DNA of 62,493 nucleotides from an uncultured Prevotellaceae bacterium (GCA_947304115.1 CAMZAE010000008.1:1-62493); one strand, 5' to 3'; positions 1 to 9,157 are shown, counted from the stretch's first letter. Made by a program: numbers and translations. Notes: a model not told the origin generated them from the sequence alone.

Positions 1-1622
1 CCGTATGGGGACCCCGTGAGGATAATGTTTGCCACACCGATGTAGTCGCTCACATTTATGACATTGTCCTCGTTCACGTCGGCAGCCTTTTCCACGAAGC
101 CTGCAGGTGTATTGCCAAGGATGTGGTTGGCGATACCGATATAATCACTTACGTTGACGCTGCCGTCGGCATTGATGTCGCCAGGAGTGTAGGATGATAC
201 GGTGAAGACTGAGATTATCTCTTCTGTATCGTAGTACTTGCTGATATCTGTCTCTGACAGTCGCAAGTTCTTCAGTACGATGGGATAGTCGCCGTCGGCC
301 ATGTCTTCAGCAATGTTAACTGTAAGCATCACAATTTCACCCCTGTTGCCAGTGAATGTCTCGTCGTATTGCGAAGCGCAAAGGAAGCGGATGGCACCAT
401 CAGCCTGTTCCTGTATTGTCAGCGTATGTTCGTCATCCTCGGGCAAACGTCCTGTGCTCAGCGAACCAAGTATGCGTCCTTTCGCGCTCTTTGCAACTGT
501 CACGCCCTGTGGAAGATAGAGGTCGAACTGGAAGCCACGAATTGCAGCCGTGTTCTTCATCTGGAAGGACAGCGTCTTTTGCTGGCCGACGAAGCCTTCT
601 GTTTGGTTCAGATATATGATGTTGTCAAGTAATGAAATATCTGTGGGTTCCCACGACGCTGGTTCTGGTTCTGGTCCAGGATTGGAACCTTCTATGGTCC
701 ATTTGAACTGGTATGTTTCATTCACTTCAAGACTCACACCTTGCGGCGAAGTGATACTAATGTTATGTAAACCTATAGTATATTCACCAGACGCAAAGTC
801 GTCTGGAATGGAAAGCGAAATCGTTGCAATGGCACCATCATTGCCAGAGAATGATGTTGTAAATCGAGAATGATAAATTACGATTTGAACCGTACCATCT
901 GTTGCCTCCTGTATGTTTGTCGTGAAACCACTGGGGCAGCGATTACTGATTAATGTGACATTATTGAGGGTAATACCTTCCGGCAGGTCAAGGCGGCAAC
1001 TAAGCGCCACCACGTTTTCCTCAATATTATTAAGGTTTAAGTTCAGTTCTGCATCTTGCCCAGGTTGGCCCTTGCTACCAGTCAAGGAAACAATGTTATC
1101 GGACGTTGGTTCTGGAGTGGAGGTTCCTTCTATCGTCCAGGTAAACCTGGAAGTCGTTAGACAGTCAAGACTCTCCCCGGCCGTTGTAGATTGTGAGCAA
1201 TTTGTCAAAACGACATCGTAGTTGCCAGCCTTGATGGTCTCTGGAATGAAAACTTCAATTTTTGCAATGGCACCGTTGTAACCGGTAAAGTTGACCAATA
1301 TGTTTGCTGTGTCGTAATCAAGGTTCATACAGGTTAAATGATAAGAACCATCAGATGTTTTTTGTACGTTTAAATACGCATCATCTGCACAACGGTCTCT
1401 GACAAGCGATGCCTGTTTGAAGATAATGCCTTCGGGGAGAGTTACCTGACATTCCCAAGCGCAGATGGAGAAGTAGTCATTTTCGACGTTTATGGTCAGT
1501 TCTGCATTCTGACCAGCTTTGCCATTGGCTCCTGTGACATCAATTCTGCCATCGTGATTCATCCCACCCATACTATACAAGGATAGCATGAAGGCTGCAA
1601 TGAAAGTAATACTTTTTTTCAT
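1..1622 (-). CDS. Partial secreted dockerin-type protein with cohesin-like repeats
   Basis: The open frame runs from an ATG at 1622 off the left edge, giving about 540 residues. It starts MKKSITFIAAFMLSLYS, a lysine start plus hydrophobic stretch that suggests export, although the signal is short and no clear cleavage site is visible. Three related beta-rich domains follow (about residues 25-160, 165-320 and 330-465). Each has a G-x-x-G-Q start, a C/F-x-x-x-L-P-x-G-I/V core and a GDYPIVLKN-like end, reminiscent of cohesins; this is a fold guess. The last ~60 visible residues hold two calcium-loop repeats, DINADGSVNVSD and DVNEDNVINVSD, the dockerin I pattern. Similar proteins are common in Prevotella with unknown partners. 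The C-terminus is outside the window. Dockerin is secure; cohesin is tentative. Confidence 0.8.
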   Translation of the reverse strand, partial: MKKSITFIAAFMLSLYSMGGMNHDGRIDVTGANGKAGQNAELTINVENDYFSICAWECQVTLPEGIIFKQASLVRDRCADDAYLNVQKTSDGSYHLTCMNLDYDTANILVNFTGYNGAIAKIEVFIPETIKAGNYDVVLTNCSQSTTAGESLDCLTTSRFTWTIEGTSTPEPTSDNIVSLTGSKGQPGQDAELNLNLNNIEENVVALSCRLDLPEGITLNNVTLISNRCPSGFTTNIQEATDGTVQIVIYHSRFTTSFSGNDGAIATISLSIPDDFASGEYTIGLHNISITSPQGVSLEVNETYQFKWTIEGSNPGPEPEPASWEPTDISLLDNIIYLNQTEGFVGQQKTLSFQMKNTAAIRGFQFDLYLPQGVTVAKSAKGRILGSLSTGRLPEDDEHTLTIQEQADGAIRFLCASQYDETFTGNRGEIVMLTVNIAEDMADGDYPIVLKNLRLSETDISKYYDTEEIISVFTVSSYTPGDINADGSVNVSDYIGIANHILGNTPAGFVEKAADVNEDNVINVSDYIGVANIILTGSPY

Positions 1623-1926
1623 TTTTTGTTTGTTTTCTTTGCCCCTCCTGTTCCACAAAGAGCAGTTATTAAATGCGTGAAGCGCGGAACAGTATTCACT
1701 TCTCTGCCATGAGGTCCTGAGAAAACCTTGCAAAAGAGATGTGGCTGTTAGTCCACGCTTACGCATAGAAGCCATCATGTCTTCTTGCTTTGCTTGAAAT
1801 TTCTCAGGTTTCATGGCGCAAGACGAGCATAACGCTTCGTTTGTTTCCGATAAAGTTTGAAAAAGGCAACCTCCGCTGAGAGTTTTGTTAGCTTCGATAA
1901 AGAAGTTTCCTAAACCTTTCTGCTTG

Positions 1927-1957
1927 CAAAGATACTTGTTTTTCTTGTTTACGCAAA
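1927..1957 (-). promoter_or_regulatory. Bacteroidota promoter for the dockerin-type gene
   Basis: On the minus strand there is TTTG (1957-1954), a 19-bp spacer and TATCTTTG (1934-1927), an exact match to the Bacteroidota consensus. It implies a leader of about 300 nt before the ATG at 1622. Within that leader an in-frame ATG at 1814 would add 64 residues without a signal-like sequence, so the 1622 start is preferred. An AGGAGGGG stretch lies about 17 nt upstream of 1622. Confidence 0.75.
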
Positions 1958-2083
1958 AAAAATATGTAAATTATTTTAACTCGCGGCAAACAATTTCATG
2001 TTTTGTAGCGTATGATACGAGCCATTGATGCAGGCAACGGCATAACATATAACCACGCCAACGCATGTGGTTGCTGCGTCGTA

Positions 2084-2160
2084 CCAGGATGATTGCTTTT
2101 ACATGAATGAGCATTTGCTTATACATGTAGAAGCGATTGCTTGTACATGAACAAGCAAAC
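2084..2160 (-). repeat. Array A, copy 1: three 22-bp units
   Basis: Read on the minus strand this is three consecutive 22-bp units built on GCTTnTwCATGTAnAAGC, followed by AATCAT. It lies 127 bp upstream of the dockerin-gene promoter. A second copy in the same orientation relative to its downstream gene is at 56721-56797, and the two match unit by unit (about 18-19 of 22 positions each). The rest of the gap 1958-2363 holds no gene I can support. Confidence 0.75.
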
Positions 2161-2363
2161 TAACAAATGTGTGAACATGAAGAGGAAAGCAGGAGCCAGC
2201 CGCTTATCCTGCAAAAGAAAGGCCGTCTTGGTCAGTGCAAAGGTGCGGAAAAGTATTCAATCTGCAAACAAAAGCGAAGAAAAATCTTTAAGATGCGTTA
2301 CGGCTACATCTCATCTATGCTGACAGTAACAGGAATCGCCCAAATACTGCTAACAGATAACAA

Positions 2364-4106
2364 CTAATACGAGACGTACATTTCGCATTTTTTGCAGTCA
2401 AACTCAAGGCGGAAGCGGCGACCGTCTCCGAGAACGAGGTAGAGCGGATCATGCCATTTGTCATTTGGTTGTTTCCCATTTGTTGTTTCTCCAGCTCTCC
2501 GCATCTCTCTCTTGCATTGCCCCCATGCATGACGCAGACAAAAACGGCATGTCATCAAAGGACTGCTGTCTTCCGCCTTTTCCGAAGGGGAGATACAATC
2601 TTGCCTATTACTGAAACAGGGAATGAACGCTTTCCTTCGTGGTGTTGTGTCAGGAATCGTTTTCCTTCTCCATTCTGTTAATATGCTTTTGGGGATGAAC
2701 CAGGATTGTGTGAAGTATACCTTAACACCTGTACAACGGTAGGGGGTGTCGCCGAGTTTGCTAAGCACTTCGCGGATGGAGGCCGTTTGGTCTGTTCGAG
2801 CAAGTTGGTGTTCTGCAGGGAAATCTTTGCTGCACGAGGTGCCGTCTTCGGCTGTGAAAGTTAGGCGGAAGCCCTGGTCTGTCTCTTCAAGCAGGAAGTG
2901 GGCTGGGATGCGTCGCTCTGCTGTCTGTCCACACATAAGCCGCTCCCATTGCTGATCAAAGCTTCGCCAAAGGATGTCTCCTTTCTTGATGTTTGGCATC
3001 GAGGCAGGGTAGAGGTGGTTTCCTTCAACTCGATTGACACGAAAACCTTGCAAATGTCCGTCGATATCGAAAAAGCATAGGCCGTCACCATTGCTGAATA
3101 CTTCTGTAGAGGCAACAATAATATAATCTCTCCGAACTTCTTTGACTCGTCCCACTTCGCGGCCTCTGCTCTTGGGCGTGTCGGGCGAAGCCATATCGCT
3201 TGTCCTGCCGAAAAGGAAATAATCGGTATTGCCGCGAGAGAAACTGCGCGAAAGGTCGGGTGTGAAGGTGTAGGTGGATGTTCCGAAGGACGAGCGCTTG
3301 TACTCTGGCCTTCGCTTTAGAATGGCGTCAATGGCTTGTCGGTAGCTTGCGGTTACGTTCTTGACATACGCAATGTCTTTCAGCCGGCCTTCTATCTTGA
3401 AGCTTCTCGCGCCAGCGTCCATCAATGCCTCAAGGTGCTGCTGGCGGTTCATGTCTTTGAGCGAGAGCAGGTATTTGTCTTTGATGAGCGTATGCCCCTC
3501 CGCATCCTGTAGGGAGAAAGGTAGTCGGCAGAACTGCGCACACTCGCCGCGATTGGCCGAGCGATTGAAACAATACTCCGAGGCATAGCACCTTCCGCTG
3601 TACGATACGCAAAGAGCACCATGCACAAAGACCTCTAAACTTACATCTGGGACCGCTTTATGAATGCTTGATATTTGTTCGAGCGAAAGTTCTCTTGCAA
3701 GCACTATTTGGTTGAATCCGAGTTCTTTAAGCTGCGCGACTTTTTCTGCTGTTCGATTGTCCATCTGTGTGCTTGCATGAAGAGGAATGGGAGGTAATTC
3801 CATATCGAGGAACACCATGTCTTGCACAATGAGTGCATCCGCTCCGGCACGATAAAGGTCCCATGCTAATTGGCGTGCTTCCTCGCGTTCTTCTTCATAG
3901 AGAAGAGTGTTGATTGTAACATAGACTTTCGCCCCGAATCGATGGGCATAGTTGCAGAGCTTCTGTATGTCTTCGGTTGGATTGCCAGCCGCTGCTCTTG
4001 CGCCAAAACGCGAAGCGCCAATATAAACGGCATCTGCTCCGTGATCGATGGCTGCGATACCGCACTCGAGGTTCCTTGCAGGAGAAAGCAGTTCAATGGA
4101 TTGCAT
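2364..4106 (-). CDS. U32-family protein (RlhA/YdcP-like)
   Basis: The 580-residue protein opens with ELLSPARNLECGIAAIDHGADAVYIG, the U32 peptidase start, and has the family signature around ALCVSYSGRCYASEYCFNRSANRG with the cysteine set C-(9)-C-C. The C-terminal part has MTCRFC-LRHAWGQC and DCKKCEM, probable metal or Fe-S ligands. E. coli RlhA of this family makes 5-hydroxycytidine in 23S rRNA; whether this protein does so is inference. The stretch between WFIPKSILTEWRR and SSPLMTC is much shorter than I expect for the family, and the linker before the last cysteine pair (GETTNGKQPNDKWHD) looks repeat-derived. The start overlaps the end of metA by 14 bp. Confidence 0.8.
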   Translation of the reverse strand: MQSIELLSPARNLECGIAAIDHGADAVYIGASRFGARAAAGNPTEDIQKLCNYAHRFGAKVYVTINTLLYEEEREEARQLAWDLYRAGADALIVQDMVFLDMELPPIPLHASTQMDNRTAEKVAQLKELGFNQIVLARELSLEQISSIHKAVPDVSLEVFVHGALCVSYSGRCYASEYCFNRSANRGECAQFCRLPFSLQDAEGHTLIKDKYLLSLKDMNRQQHLEALMDAGARSFKIEGRLKDIAYVKNVTASYRQAIDAILKRRPEYKRSSFGTSTYTFTPDLSRSFSRGNTDYFLFGRTSDMASPDTPKSRGREVGRVKEVRRDYIIVASTEVFSNGDGLCFFDIDGHLQGFRVNRVEGNHLYPASMPNIKKGDILWRSFDQQWERLMCGQTAERRIPAHFLLEETDQGFRLTFTAEDGTSCSKDFPAEHQLARTDQTASIREVLSKLGDTPYRCTGVKVYFTQSWFIPKSILTEWRRKTIPDTTPRRKAFIPCFSNRQDCISPSEKAEDSSPLMTCRFCLRHAWGQCKREMRRAGETTNGKQPNDKWHDPLYLVLGDGRRFRLEFDCKKCEMYVSY

Positions 4107-5010
4107 TGATGTCGTATGGCGTTTCCTGATAGACGTAATAGTTAAGCCAATTCTGGAAGAGGAGATTGCCGTGTCCTCGCCAAGTGACCAATGGCCCTTT
4201 CTCTATGTCATCGTCGCGATAGTAATTGAAGGGTATCTTTATTGGTAGTCCTTTACCAAGGTCACGTTTGTACTCTGTATCAAGCGTCTGTGGAGAGTAT
4301 TCCGAATGGCCTGTGATGAAGATTTCGCGCCCTTCCCGAGCCATCACCATTGAGACTCCGCTTTGCTCTCCTTCTGCAATAATTGTCAGATCCTTGACTT
4401 TTAGTATGTCTTCTTTTTTGATTTCTGTATGTCGGCTGTGTGGCATATAGAAGATGTCGTCGAAGCCTCTGAAGATGGGGAGTCTGGGCAGAAGTGGCAC
4501 TTGTGGAAAGATGCCAAACATCTTTTCCGGGAGTGGGTATTTCTCTATGCCGTAATGGTAATAGAGTCCTGCCTGGGCTGCCCAACATATATATAATGTA
4601 GAGGTGACATGCGTGCGTGCCCAGGCAAAGATGTCTGTCATTTCTTCCCAATAGTTCACTTCCTCGAAATCTAAATGCTCAACAGGGGCACCAGTGATAA
4701 TCATTCCGTCGAACTTCTCACGTCGCATTTCTTCAAAGTCACGGTAAAAAGCTTGCATGTGCTCAATGGGCGTGTTCTTACTTGTATGCGCTTTAACCTT
4801 CATTAAATGCACTTCAAGCTGAAGCGGGCTATTGGAGAGCAGGCGAATGAGGTCTGTCTCGGTGGTAATCTTCAGCGGCATAAGGTTGAGGATGGCGATG
4901 CGCAAAGGACGGATGTCCTGAGCGTTGGCGCGTTCATCGCCTAAAACGAAGATATTCTCTTTCCTAAGGAAATCAATGGCAGGAAGCCTGTCTGGAAGTC
5001 TTAATGGCAT
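4093..5010 (-). CDS. metAA: Homoserine O-acyltransferase (probably acetyl-CoA specific)
   Basis: The 305-residue protein matches MetA throughout and catalyses acyl activation of homoserine, the first committed step of methionine synthesis. The nucleophile is Cys142 in ICWAAQAGL, with His235 and Glu237 in FITGHSEYS completing the catalytic set. Residue 111 is Glu (TGAPVEHL), the position reported to separate acetyl-CoA users (Glu) from succinyl-CoA users (Gly, as in E. coli). I therefore infer homoserine O-acetyltransferase despite the usual 'succinyltransferase' annotation. It lies between murF and the U32 gene on the same strand, 18 bp after murF and overlapping the U32 start, so co-transcription is likely. 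Confidence 0.92.
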   Translation of the reverse strand: MPLRLPDRLPAIDFLRKENIFVLGDERANAQDIRPLRIAILNLMPLKITTETDLIRLLSNSPLQLEVHLMKVKAHTSKNTPIEHMQAFYRDFEEMRREKFDGMIITGAPVEHLDFEEVNYWEEMTDIFAWARTHVTSTLYICWAAQAGLYYHYGIEKYPLPEKMFGIFPQVPLLPRLPIFRGFDDIFYMPHSRHTEIKKEDILKVKDLTIIAEGEQSGVSMVMAREGREIFITGHSEYSPQTLDTEYKRDLGKGLPIKIPFNYYRDDDIEKGPLVTWRGHGNLLFQNWLNYYVYQETPYDINAIH

Positions 5011-5028
5011 CTTTTTTTAGAGAAAGGT

Positions 5029-6342
5029 TTAGTTGTTTTTGTCGTTATTGGCTATCACTTGAGGCAATTGGTGAAGTTTCGTTCCGTTGCTGCCTTTGAT
5101 GAGGATTGTGGTATCTGAAATAGGCTCTTCTTTAAGAGCCAACTTTACTTCCTCCACATCTGCAAATACCCTCATGCCATTTCTTGCTACTTTCTTGAAC
5201 TCGGAACCAACCAACCAGATTTGCTCTAAATTCATGCCTTGAAGCTGCTCCACGACACGACGATGCTCTTCAATGCTTCCTGCACCAAGCTCTCGCATAT
5301 CTCCGAGTATCACCATCTTATGCCTGTCTTCAATCATCGAGAAATTGGTTAGGGATGCAGCCATGCTTGATGGATTGGCATTGTATGCGTCAACGATAAG
5401 ACAATTCGTGCCAATCCGTCTCAGTTCGCTACGGCTGTTGGTCGGTTTATAGGCAGCAAGGGCATGGTTAATCTGTTCTGGAGTAATGCCAAAATGGAGA
5501 CCGACAGTGACAGCGGCTCGCAAGTTGGCAATGTTGTAAGCTCCGATTAGATTTGTTCGGACGGTGTGCCAAGGCTGGTTGTCATCGGCTCGCCACTGCA
5601 TTTCTACAAATGGCGTTATTTCGCTCACACGTCCTTCAATGTATGGGAGGGCATCTTCTTGTAAGGTAAATCCGCGACTGAGAGCCATTTGTAGGAGGTC
5701 ATCGTCATACGCGTTGATGAAGGCCTTTTTCTTGCGATTGTGTAAATCGTCATAAAGTTCTCCTTTTGTCCGTTTCACGCCCTCGAAGCTTCCGAAGCCT
5801 TCCAAATGGGCACGACCGACATTGGTGATAAGTCCGAAGTCGGCCTCAACGATACGGCATAGGTCGGCTATCTCGCCAGGATGATTGGCTCCTGTCTCAA
5901 TAACGGCTATCTCATGTTCGGGTTTGATGCGAAGCAGGGTAAGAGGTACGCCGATATGATTGTTGAGATTCCCTTCTGTGTATAGGACGCTTTTTTTCTC
6001 AGAGAGAACGGCCGCGACGAGTTCCTTTGTTGTGGTTTTTCCGTTTGTGCCTGTAATCTGTAGGACAGGACCGCCCCAAACACGACGATGGTATGCGGCA
6101 AGTTCTTGCAAGGCTTTCAGAACGTTAGGAACGAGTATCAGCCGGTTGTCCTGTCTTGCCACTTCCTGATTGTCAACAACTGCAAAAGCACAACCCTTTT
6201 GTAGTGCCTGTATAGCATAGTTATTGCCGTCGAATGTCTCGCCTTTCAAAGCAAAGAAAACACTTCCTTCCGGGCAGCAGCGGCTGTCTGTTGTCAGGAC
6301 AGGATGCTCTTTATAAATGGCATATAATGCTTCTGTATTCAT
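5029..6342 (-). CDS. murF: UDP-N-acetylmuramoyl-tripeptide--D-Ala-D-Ala ligase
   Basis: This 437-residue cytoplasmic Mur ligase adds D-Ala-D-Ala to the UDP-MurNAc-tripeptide in peptidoglycan synthesis. It has the P-loop TGTNGKTTTK at residues 97-106, the ETGANHPGEI segment, NVGRAHLEGFG with the metal-binding region, and NPSSMAASL with DAYNANP in the C-terminal part, all typical of MurF. I chose the ATG at 6342 over an in-frame TTG at 6348 because a purine-rich GAAGGA stretch sits just upstream. No other mur genes are nearby, so this is an isolated copy grouped with metA. Confidence 0.94.
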   Translation of the reverse strand: MNTEALYAIYKEHPVLTTDSRCCPEGSVFFALKGETFDGNNYAIQALQKGCAFAVVDNQEVARQDNRLILVPNVLKALQELAAYHRRVWGGPVLQITGTNGKTTTKELVAAVLSEKKSVLYTEGNLNNHIGVPLTLLRIKPEHEIAVIETGANHPGEIADLCRIVEADFGLITNVGRAHLEGFGSFEGVKRTKGELYDDLHNRKKKAFINAYDDDLLQMALSRGFTLQEDALPYIEGRVSEITPFVEMQWRADDNQPWHTVRTNLIGAYNIANLRAAVTVGLHFGITPEQINHALAAYKPTNSRSELRRIGTNCLIVDAYNANPSSMAASLTNFSMIEDRHKMVILGDMRELGAGSIEEHRRVVEQLQGMNLEQIWLVGSEFKKVARNGMRVFADVEEVKLALKEEPISDTTILIKGSNGTKLHQLPQVIANNDKNN

Positions 6343-6374
6343 CGCCAAAGTTCCTTCTTTTTCGTTTTATGGCA

Positions 6375-6382
6375 CAAAGTTA
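6375..6382 (-). promoter_or_regulatory. Probable -7 element for murF
   Basis: TAACTTTG on the minus strand, 33 bp upstream of the murF ATG. No convincing -33 TTTG is visible at the right distance, so this is a partial match. Confidence 0.4.
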
Positions 6383-6401
6383 AAGCTTTTTTCTATAATT
6401 C

Positions 6402-6432
6402 TTGCCTATTATATAAATAATGTGTAATTTTG
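6402..6432 (+). promoter_or_regulatory. Promoter for folP-cdaA
   Basis: TTG (6402-6404), 20 bp, then TAATTTTG (6425-6432). It places transcription start near 6439, downstream of a possible TTG start at 6430, and so supports a later start codon for folP. Confidence 0.5.
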
Positions 6433-6453
6433 CGCGGAAATTTTCTTAGAGCC

Positions 6454-7284
6454 TTGCATACAGCGTCATTATTTAGCATTAACGTAGGCGGCAAATTGCT
6501 TTCGCTTGAAACACCTGTTGTTATGGGTGTCATTAATGCTACGCCTGACTCTTTCTATGTGCACGACGAGGGTGCGGAAGCCATCCGCTTGCGCACTATG
6601 CAGATGCTTCGGGATGGTGCAGACATCCTGGATGTTGGCGCTTGCTCTACACGGCCAGGTTACACGGCTCCGGACGAAAAGGAGGAGATGAGGAGGCTTA
6701 GAGAGGCTTTGAAAATTGTGCGGCAGGAGAATCCCCAAGCCATCGTGAGCCTTGACACCTTTCGTTCTGATGTTGCTAAGATGTGTGTCAGGGAGTTTGG
6801 AGTGCAGATAATAAACGATATCAGCGGAGGTGTTTGGGATAAGAATATGTTCAAGACCGTAGCAGAACTCGGTGTTGCCTATGTCTTGACGCATAATGCC
6901 CCAATCAGTGAGACTTCAGATGCTCCTTTTATGGCACAATTGTTGCGAGAGATGGGAAGCATGGTAGAGGAACTTCATGATTTGGGCGTTTGCGACATCA
7001 TCGTTGATCCGGGCTTTGGCTTTAACAAGACACTTGACCAGAACTACATTGTAATGCATAACCTTGAGGTTTTGCACGAACTCAATCTGCCCTTGCTTGT
7101 CGGTATTAGTCACAAGAGCATGATATACAAGTTGCTTGGAATAACACCTGGCGAAGCCCTCAACGGCACAACCGTTTTGCATACTGTCGCCTTGATGAAA
7201 GGCGCACACATCCTCCGAGTCCATGAAGTGAAGGAAGCTCAGGAATGTATTGCCCTGACGAGTAAAGTGAAAAATAAATTGTAA
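6454..7284 (+). CDS. folP: Dihydropteroate synthase
   Basis: This enzyme condenses p-aminobenzoate with the pterin diphosphate in folate synthesis and is the sulfonamide target. Visible signatures are VMGVINATPDSFY, GACSTRPG, SLDTFRSDVA, NDISGG, DPGFGFNKT and the final RVHEV. The usual SRK/SRKR loop reads GISHKSMI. There is no ATG before the conserved core. I use TTG at 6454 (276 residues), because the promoter at 6402-6432 rules out the TTG at 6430 and this length fits the family. The exact start stays uncertain. cdaA follows after 24 bp, a pairing common in Bacteroidales. Confidence 0.9.
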   Translation: MHTASLFSINVGGKLLSLETPVVMGVINATPDSFYVHDEGAEAIRLRTMQMLRDGADILDVGACSTRPGYTAPDEKEEMRRLREALKIVRQENPQAIVSLDTFRSDVAKMCVREFGVQIINDISGGVWDKNMFKTVAELGVAYVLTHNAPISETSDAPFMAQLLREMGSMVEELHDLGVCDIIVDPGFGFNKTLDQNYIVMHNLEVLHELNLPLLVGISHKSMIYKLLGITPGEALNGTTVLHTVALMKGAHILRVHEVKEAQECIALTSKVKNKL

Positions 7285-7308
7285 ATTGTCAAATAGTAAG
7301 TTACCTCG

Positions 7309-8088
7309 GTGCCTAACATTAGTTTCAAAGACATAGTTGACATTTTCCTTGTGGCGGTAGTGCTTTACTATTGTTACAAACTAATGAAGCAGTCGCGCTC
7401 TGTAAACATTTTCTATGGAGTGTTGCTCTTTATCAGTGGATGGATTATTATCAGCAAGGTCTTGGAGATGAAGCTACTGGGTGGCATACTTAACCAATTG
7501 GTAAGTGTAGGTGCTCTTGCTATTATTATTTTGTTTCAAGAAGACATACGTCGCTTCTTCTACAATCTTGGCGCCCATCAACAAGCACATCGCTTCCTTC
7601 GCTTCTTCCGATTGGACAAGCACAAGAATACCAGTGAGTTTCGCTATGAGCGTGAGACCATCTTCCCCATCGTAATGGCTTGTATGAATATGAGCAAGCA
7701 ACGGGTGGGGGCACTTATTGTCCTGCAAAATGACCTCCCACTCGTTGATTTCGCCCGTACCGGTGAAGAGGTCGATGCCAAGATAACGCAGCGACTCATC
7801 GAAAACATCTTTTTTAAGAACAGCCCTCTTCACGACGGCGCTATGATTATCGCAAAGGGAAGAATAGCTGCCGCATCGTGCATCCTGCCCATCAGTCACG
7901 ATCTTGACATTCCCAAGGAATTCGGTCTAAGACACCGTGCCGCAAAAGGTATCAGCAAAGAGACTGATGCCTTGGCTATCGTGGTCAGTGAGGAGACAGG
8001 CAATATCACGGCAGCCTATGGCGATGTACTTCGTTCCCATCTTTCGGCAGAAGAGTTAGAGAAACTGCTTATGAAGGGCAAATTTTAA
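7309..8088 (+). CDS. cdaA: Diadenylate cyclase (CdaA type)
   Basis: This 259-residue membrane enzyme makes c-di-AMP from two ATP. Three hydrophobic segments in the first ~80 residues anchor it, and the cytoplasmic DAC domain has the catalytic DGA at 176-178 (SPLHDGAMI) and RHR at 208-210 (FGLRHRAA). The start is GTG at 7309; the sequence just before (7276-7294) is an AT-rich repeat that recurs inside thrC. It is probably co-transcribed with folP. No GdpP-like phosphodiesterase is seen nearby. Confidence 0.93.
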   Translation: MPNISFKDIVDIFLVAVVLYYCYKLMKQSRSVNIFYGVLLFISGWIIISKVLEMKLLGGILNQLVSVGALAIIILFQEDIRRFFYNLGAHQQAHRFLRFFRLDKHKNTSEFRYERETIFPIVMACMNMSKQRVGALIVLQNDLPLVDFARTGEEVDAKITQRLIENIFFKNSPLHDGAMIIAKGRIAAASCILPISHDLDIPKEFGLRHRAAKGISKETDALAIVVSEETGNITAAYGDVLRSHLSAEELEKLLMKGKF

Positions 8089-8141
8089 GGCATACCAAAA
8101 CACTAAGAACACTTATAATACTCAGATAAAACGATAAAGCT

Positions 8142-9149
8142 ATGACATTAATGGAACAAATCATCGCTCGTGCCAAGTCGTGCAAGCAGCGTATCGTGCT
8201 GCCGGAAAGTTTGGAGGAGCGCACATTGACGGCTGCCGACAAGGCACTTGCGGACGATCTTGCCGATATTATCCTTATCGGTGCACCGAAAGAAATCTTT
8301 GCCCTTGCCGACAAACTTGGCCTGAAGAACATCGGCAAGGCAACAATCATCGATCCTGCCACAAGCGAGAGGACAGAAACCTATGTCCAGTTACTCTATA
8401 GCCTTCGTAAGAATAAGGGTATGACCGAGGACGAGGCTCGTGCCAAGGTGCTTGATCCTCTTTATTATGGTTGCCTCATTATTAAGAATGGTGATGCCGA
8501 CGGACAAATTTCTGGAGCACTATCCACGACAGGCGACACGCTTCGGCCGGCTCTCCAAATTATCAAGTGTGCCCCAGGCGTAAGTTGCGTCAGCGGTGCC
8601 ATGCTTATGATTACGCCAGCCAAGCAATATGGTGAAGACGGCGTGCTGGTAATGGGTGATGTGGCCGTGACACCGATGCCCGATGCCAACCAGCTTGCTC
8701 AGATTGCCATTTGCACGGCTCAAACAGCCAAGAGTGTGGCAGGCTTTGCAGAACCACGTGTTGCAATGCTCAGCTTCAGCACGAAGGGCAGTGCAAGCCA
8801 CGAGGTGGTGGATAAGGTGATAGAAGCCACAAGGATTGCCAAGGAGAAAGATCCAAGCCTCCAGATTGACGGCGAACTGCAGGCAGACGCAGCACTCGTG
8901 CCAAGCGTGGGAGCAAAAAAGGCCCCAGGCAGCCACATCGCTGGCAAGGCAAACGTGCTTGTTGTGCCTTGTTTGGAAGTGGGTAACATCGCCTACAAAC
9001 TGGTACAGCGTCTTGCAGGGGCCGAGGCCATCGGTCCTATCCTCCAAGGCATTGCCCGCCCCGTCAATGACCTCAGCCGCGGTTGTTCTGTTGATGATAT
9101 TTATAAAATGGTAGCAATTACAGCTTGCCAAGCGATGGATGCAAAATAA
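8142..9149 (+). CDS. pta: Phosphate acetyltransferase
   Basis: The 335-residue protein matches the short Pta form without the N-terminal DRTGG region. Motifs include RIVLPESLEERTL near the start, the DGQISGALSTTGDTLRPALQ segment and the ending GCSVDDIYKM. It interconverts acetyl-CoA and acetyl phosphate; with ackA just downstream it forms the usual acetate/ATP pathway. ackA starts 8 bp after the stop, so one transcript is expected. Confidence 0.95.
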   Translation: MTLMEQIIARAKSCKQRIVLPESLEERTLTAADKALADDLADIILIGAPKEIFALADKLGLKNIGKATIIDPATSERTETYVQLLYSLRKNKGMTEDEARAKVLDPLYYGCLIIKNGDADGQISGALSTTGDTLRPALQIIKCAPGVSCVSGAMLMITPAKQYGEDGVLVMGDVAVTPMPDANQLAQIAICTAQTAKSVAGFAEPRVAMLSFSTKGSASHEVVDKVIEATRIAKEKDPSLQIDGELQADAALVPSVGAKKAPGSHIAGKANVLVVPCLEVGNIAYKLVQRLAGAEAIGPILQGIARPVNDLSRGCSVDDIYKMVAITACQAMDAK

Positions 9150-9157
9150 AAAAGACT

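Noticed and set aside
1814..1814. Upstream start for the dockerin gene
   Set aside because: It would remove the signal peptide from the N-terminus; kept only as a possible alternative start.
2141..2367. Two small overlapping frames in the gap
   Set aside because: They are short, overlap array A or its flank, lack ribosome-site support and have no recognisable sequence.
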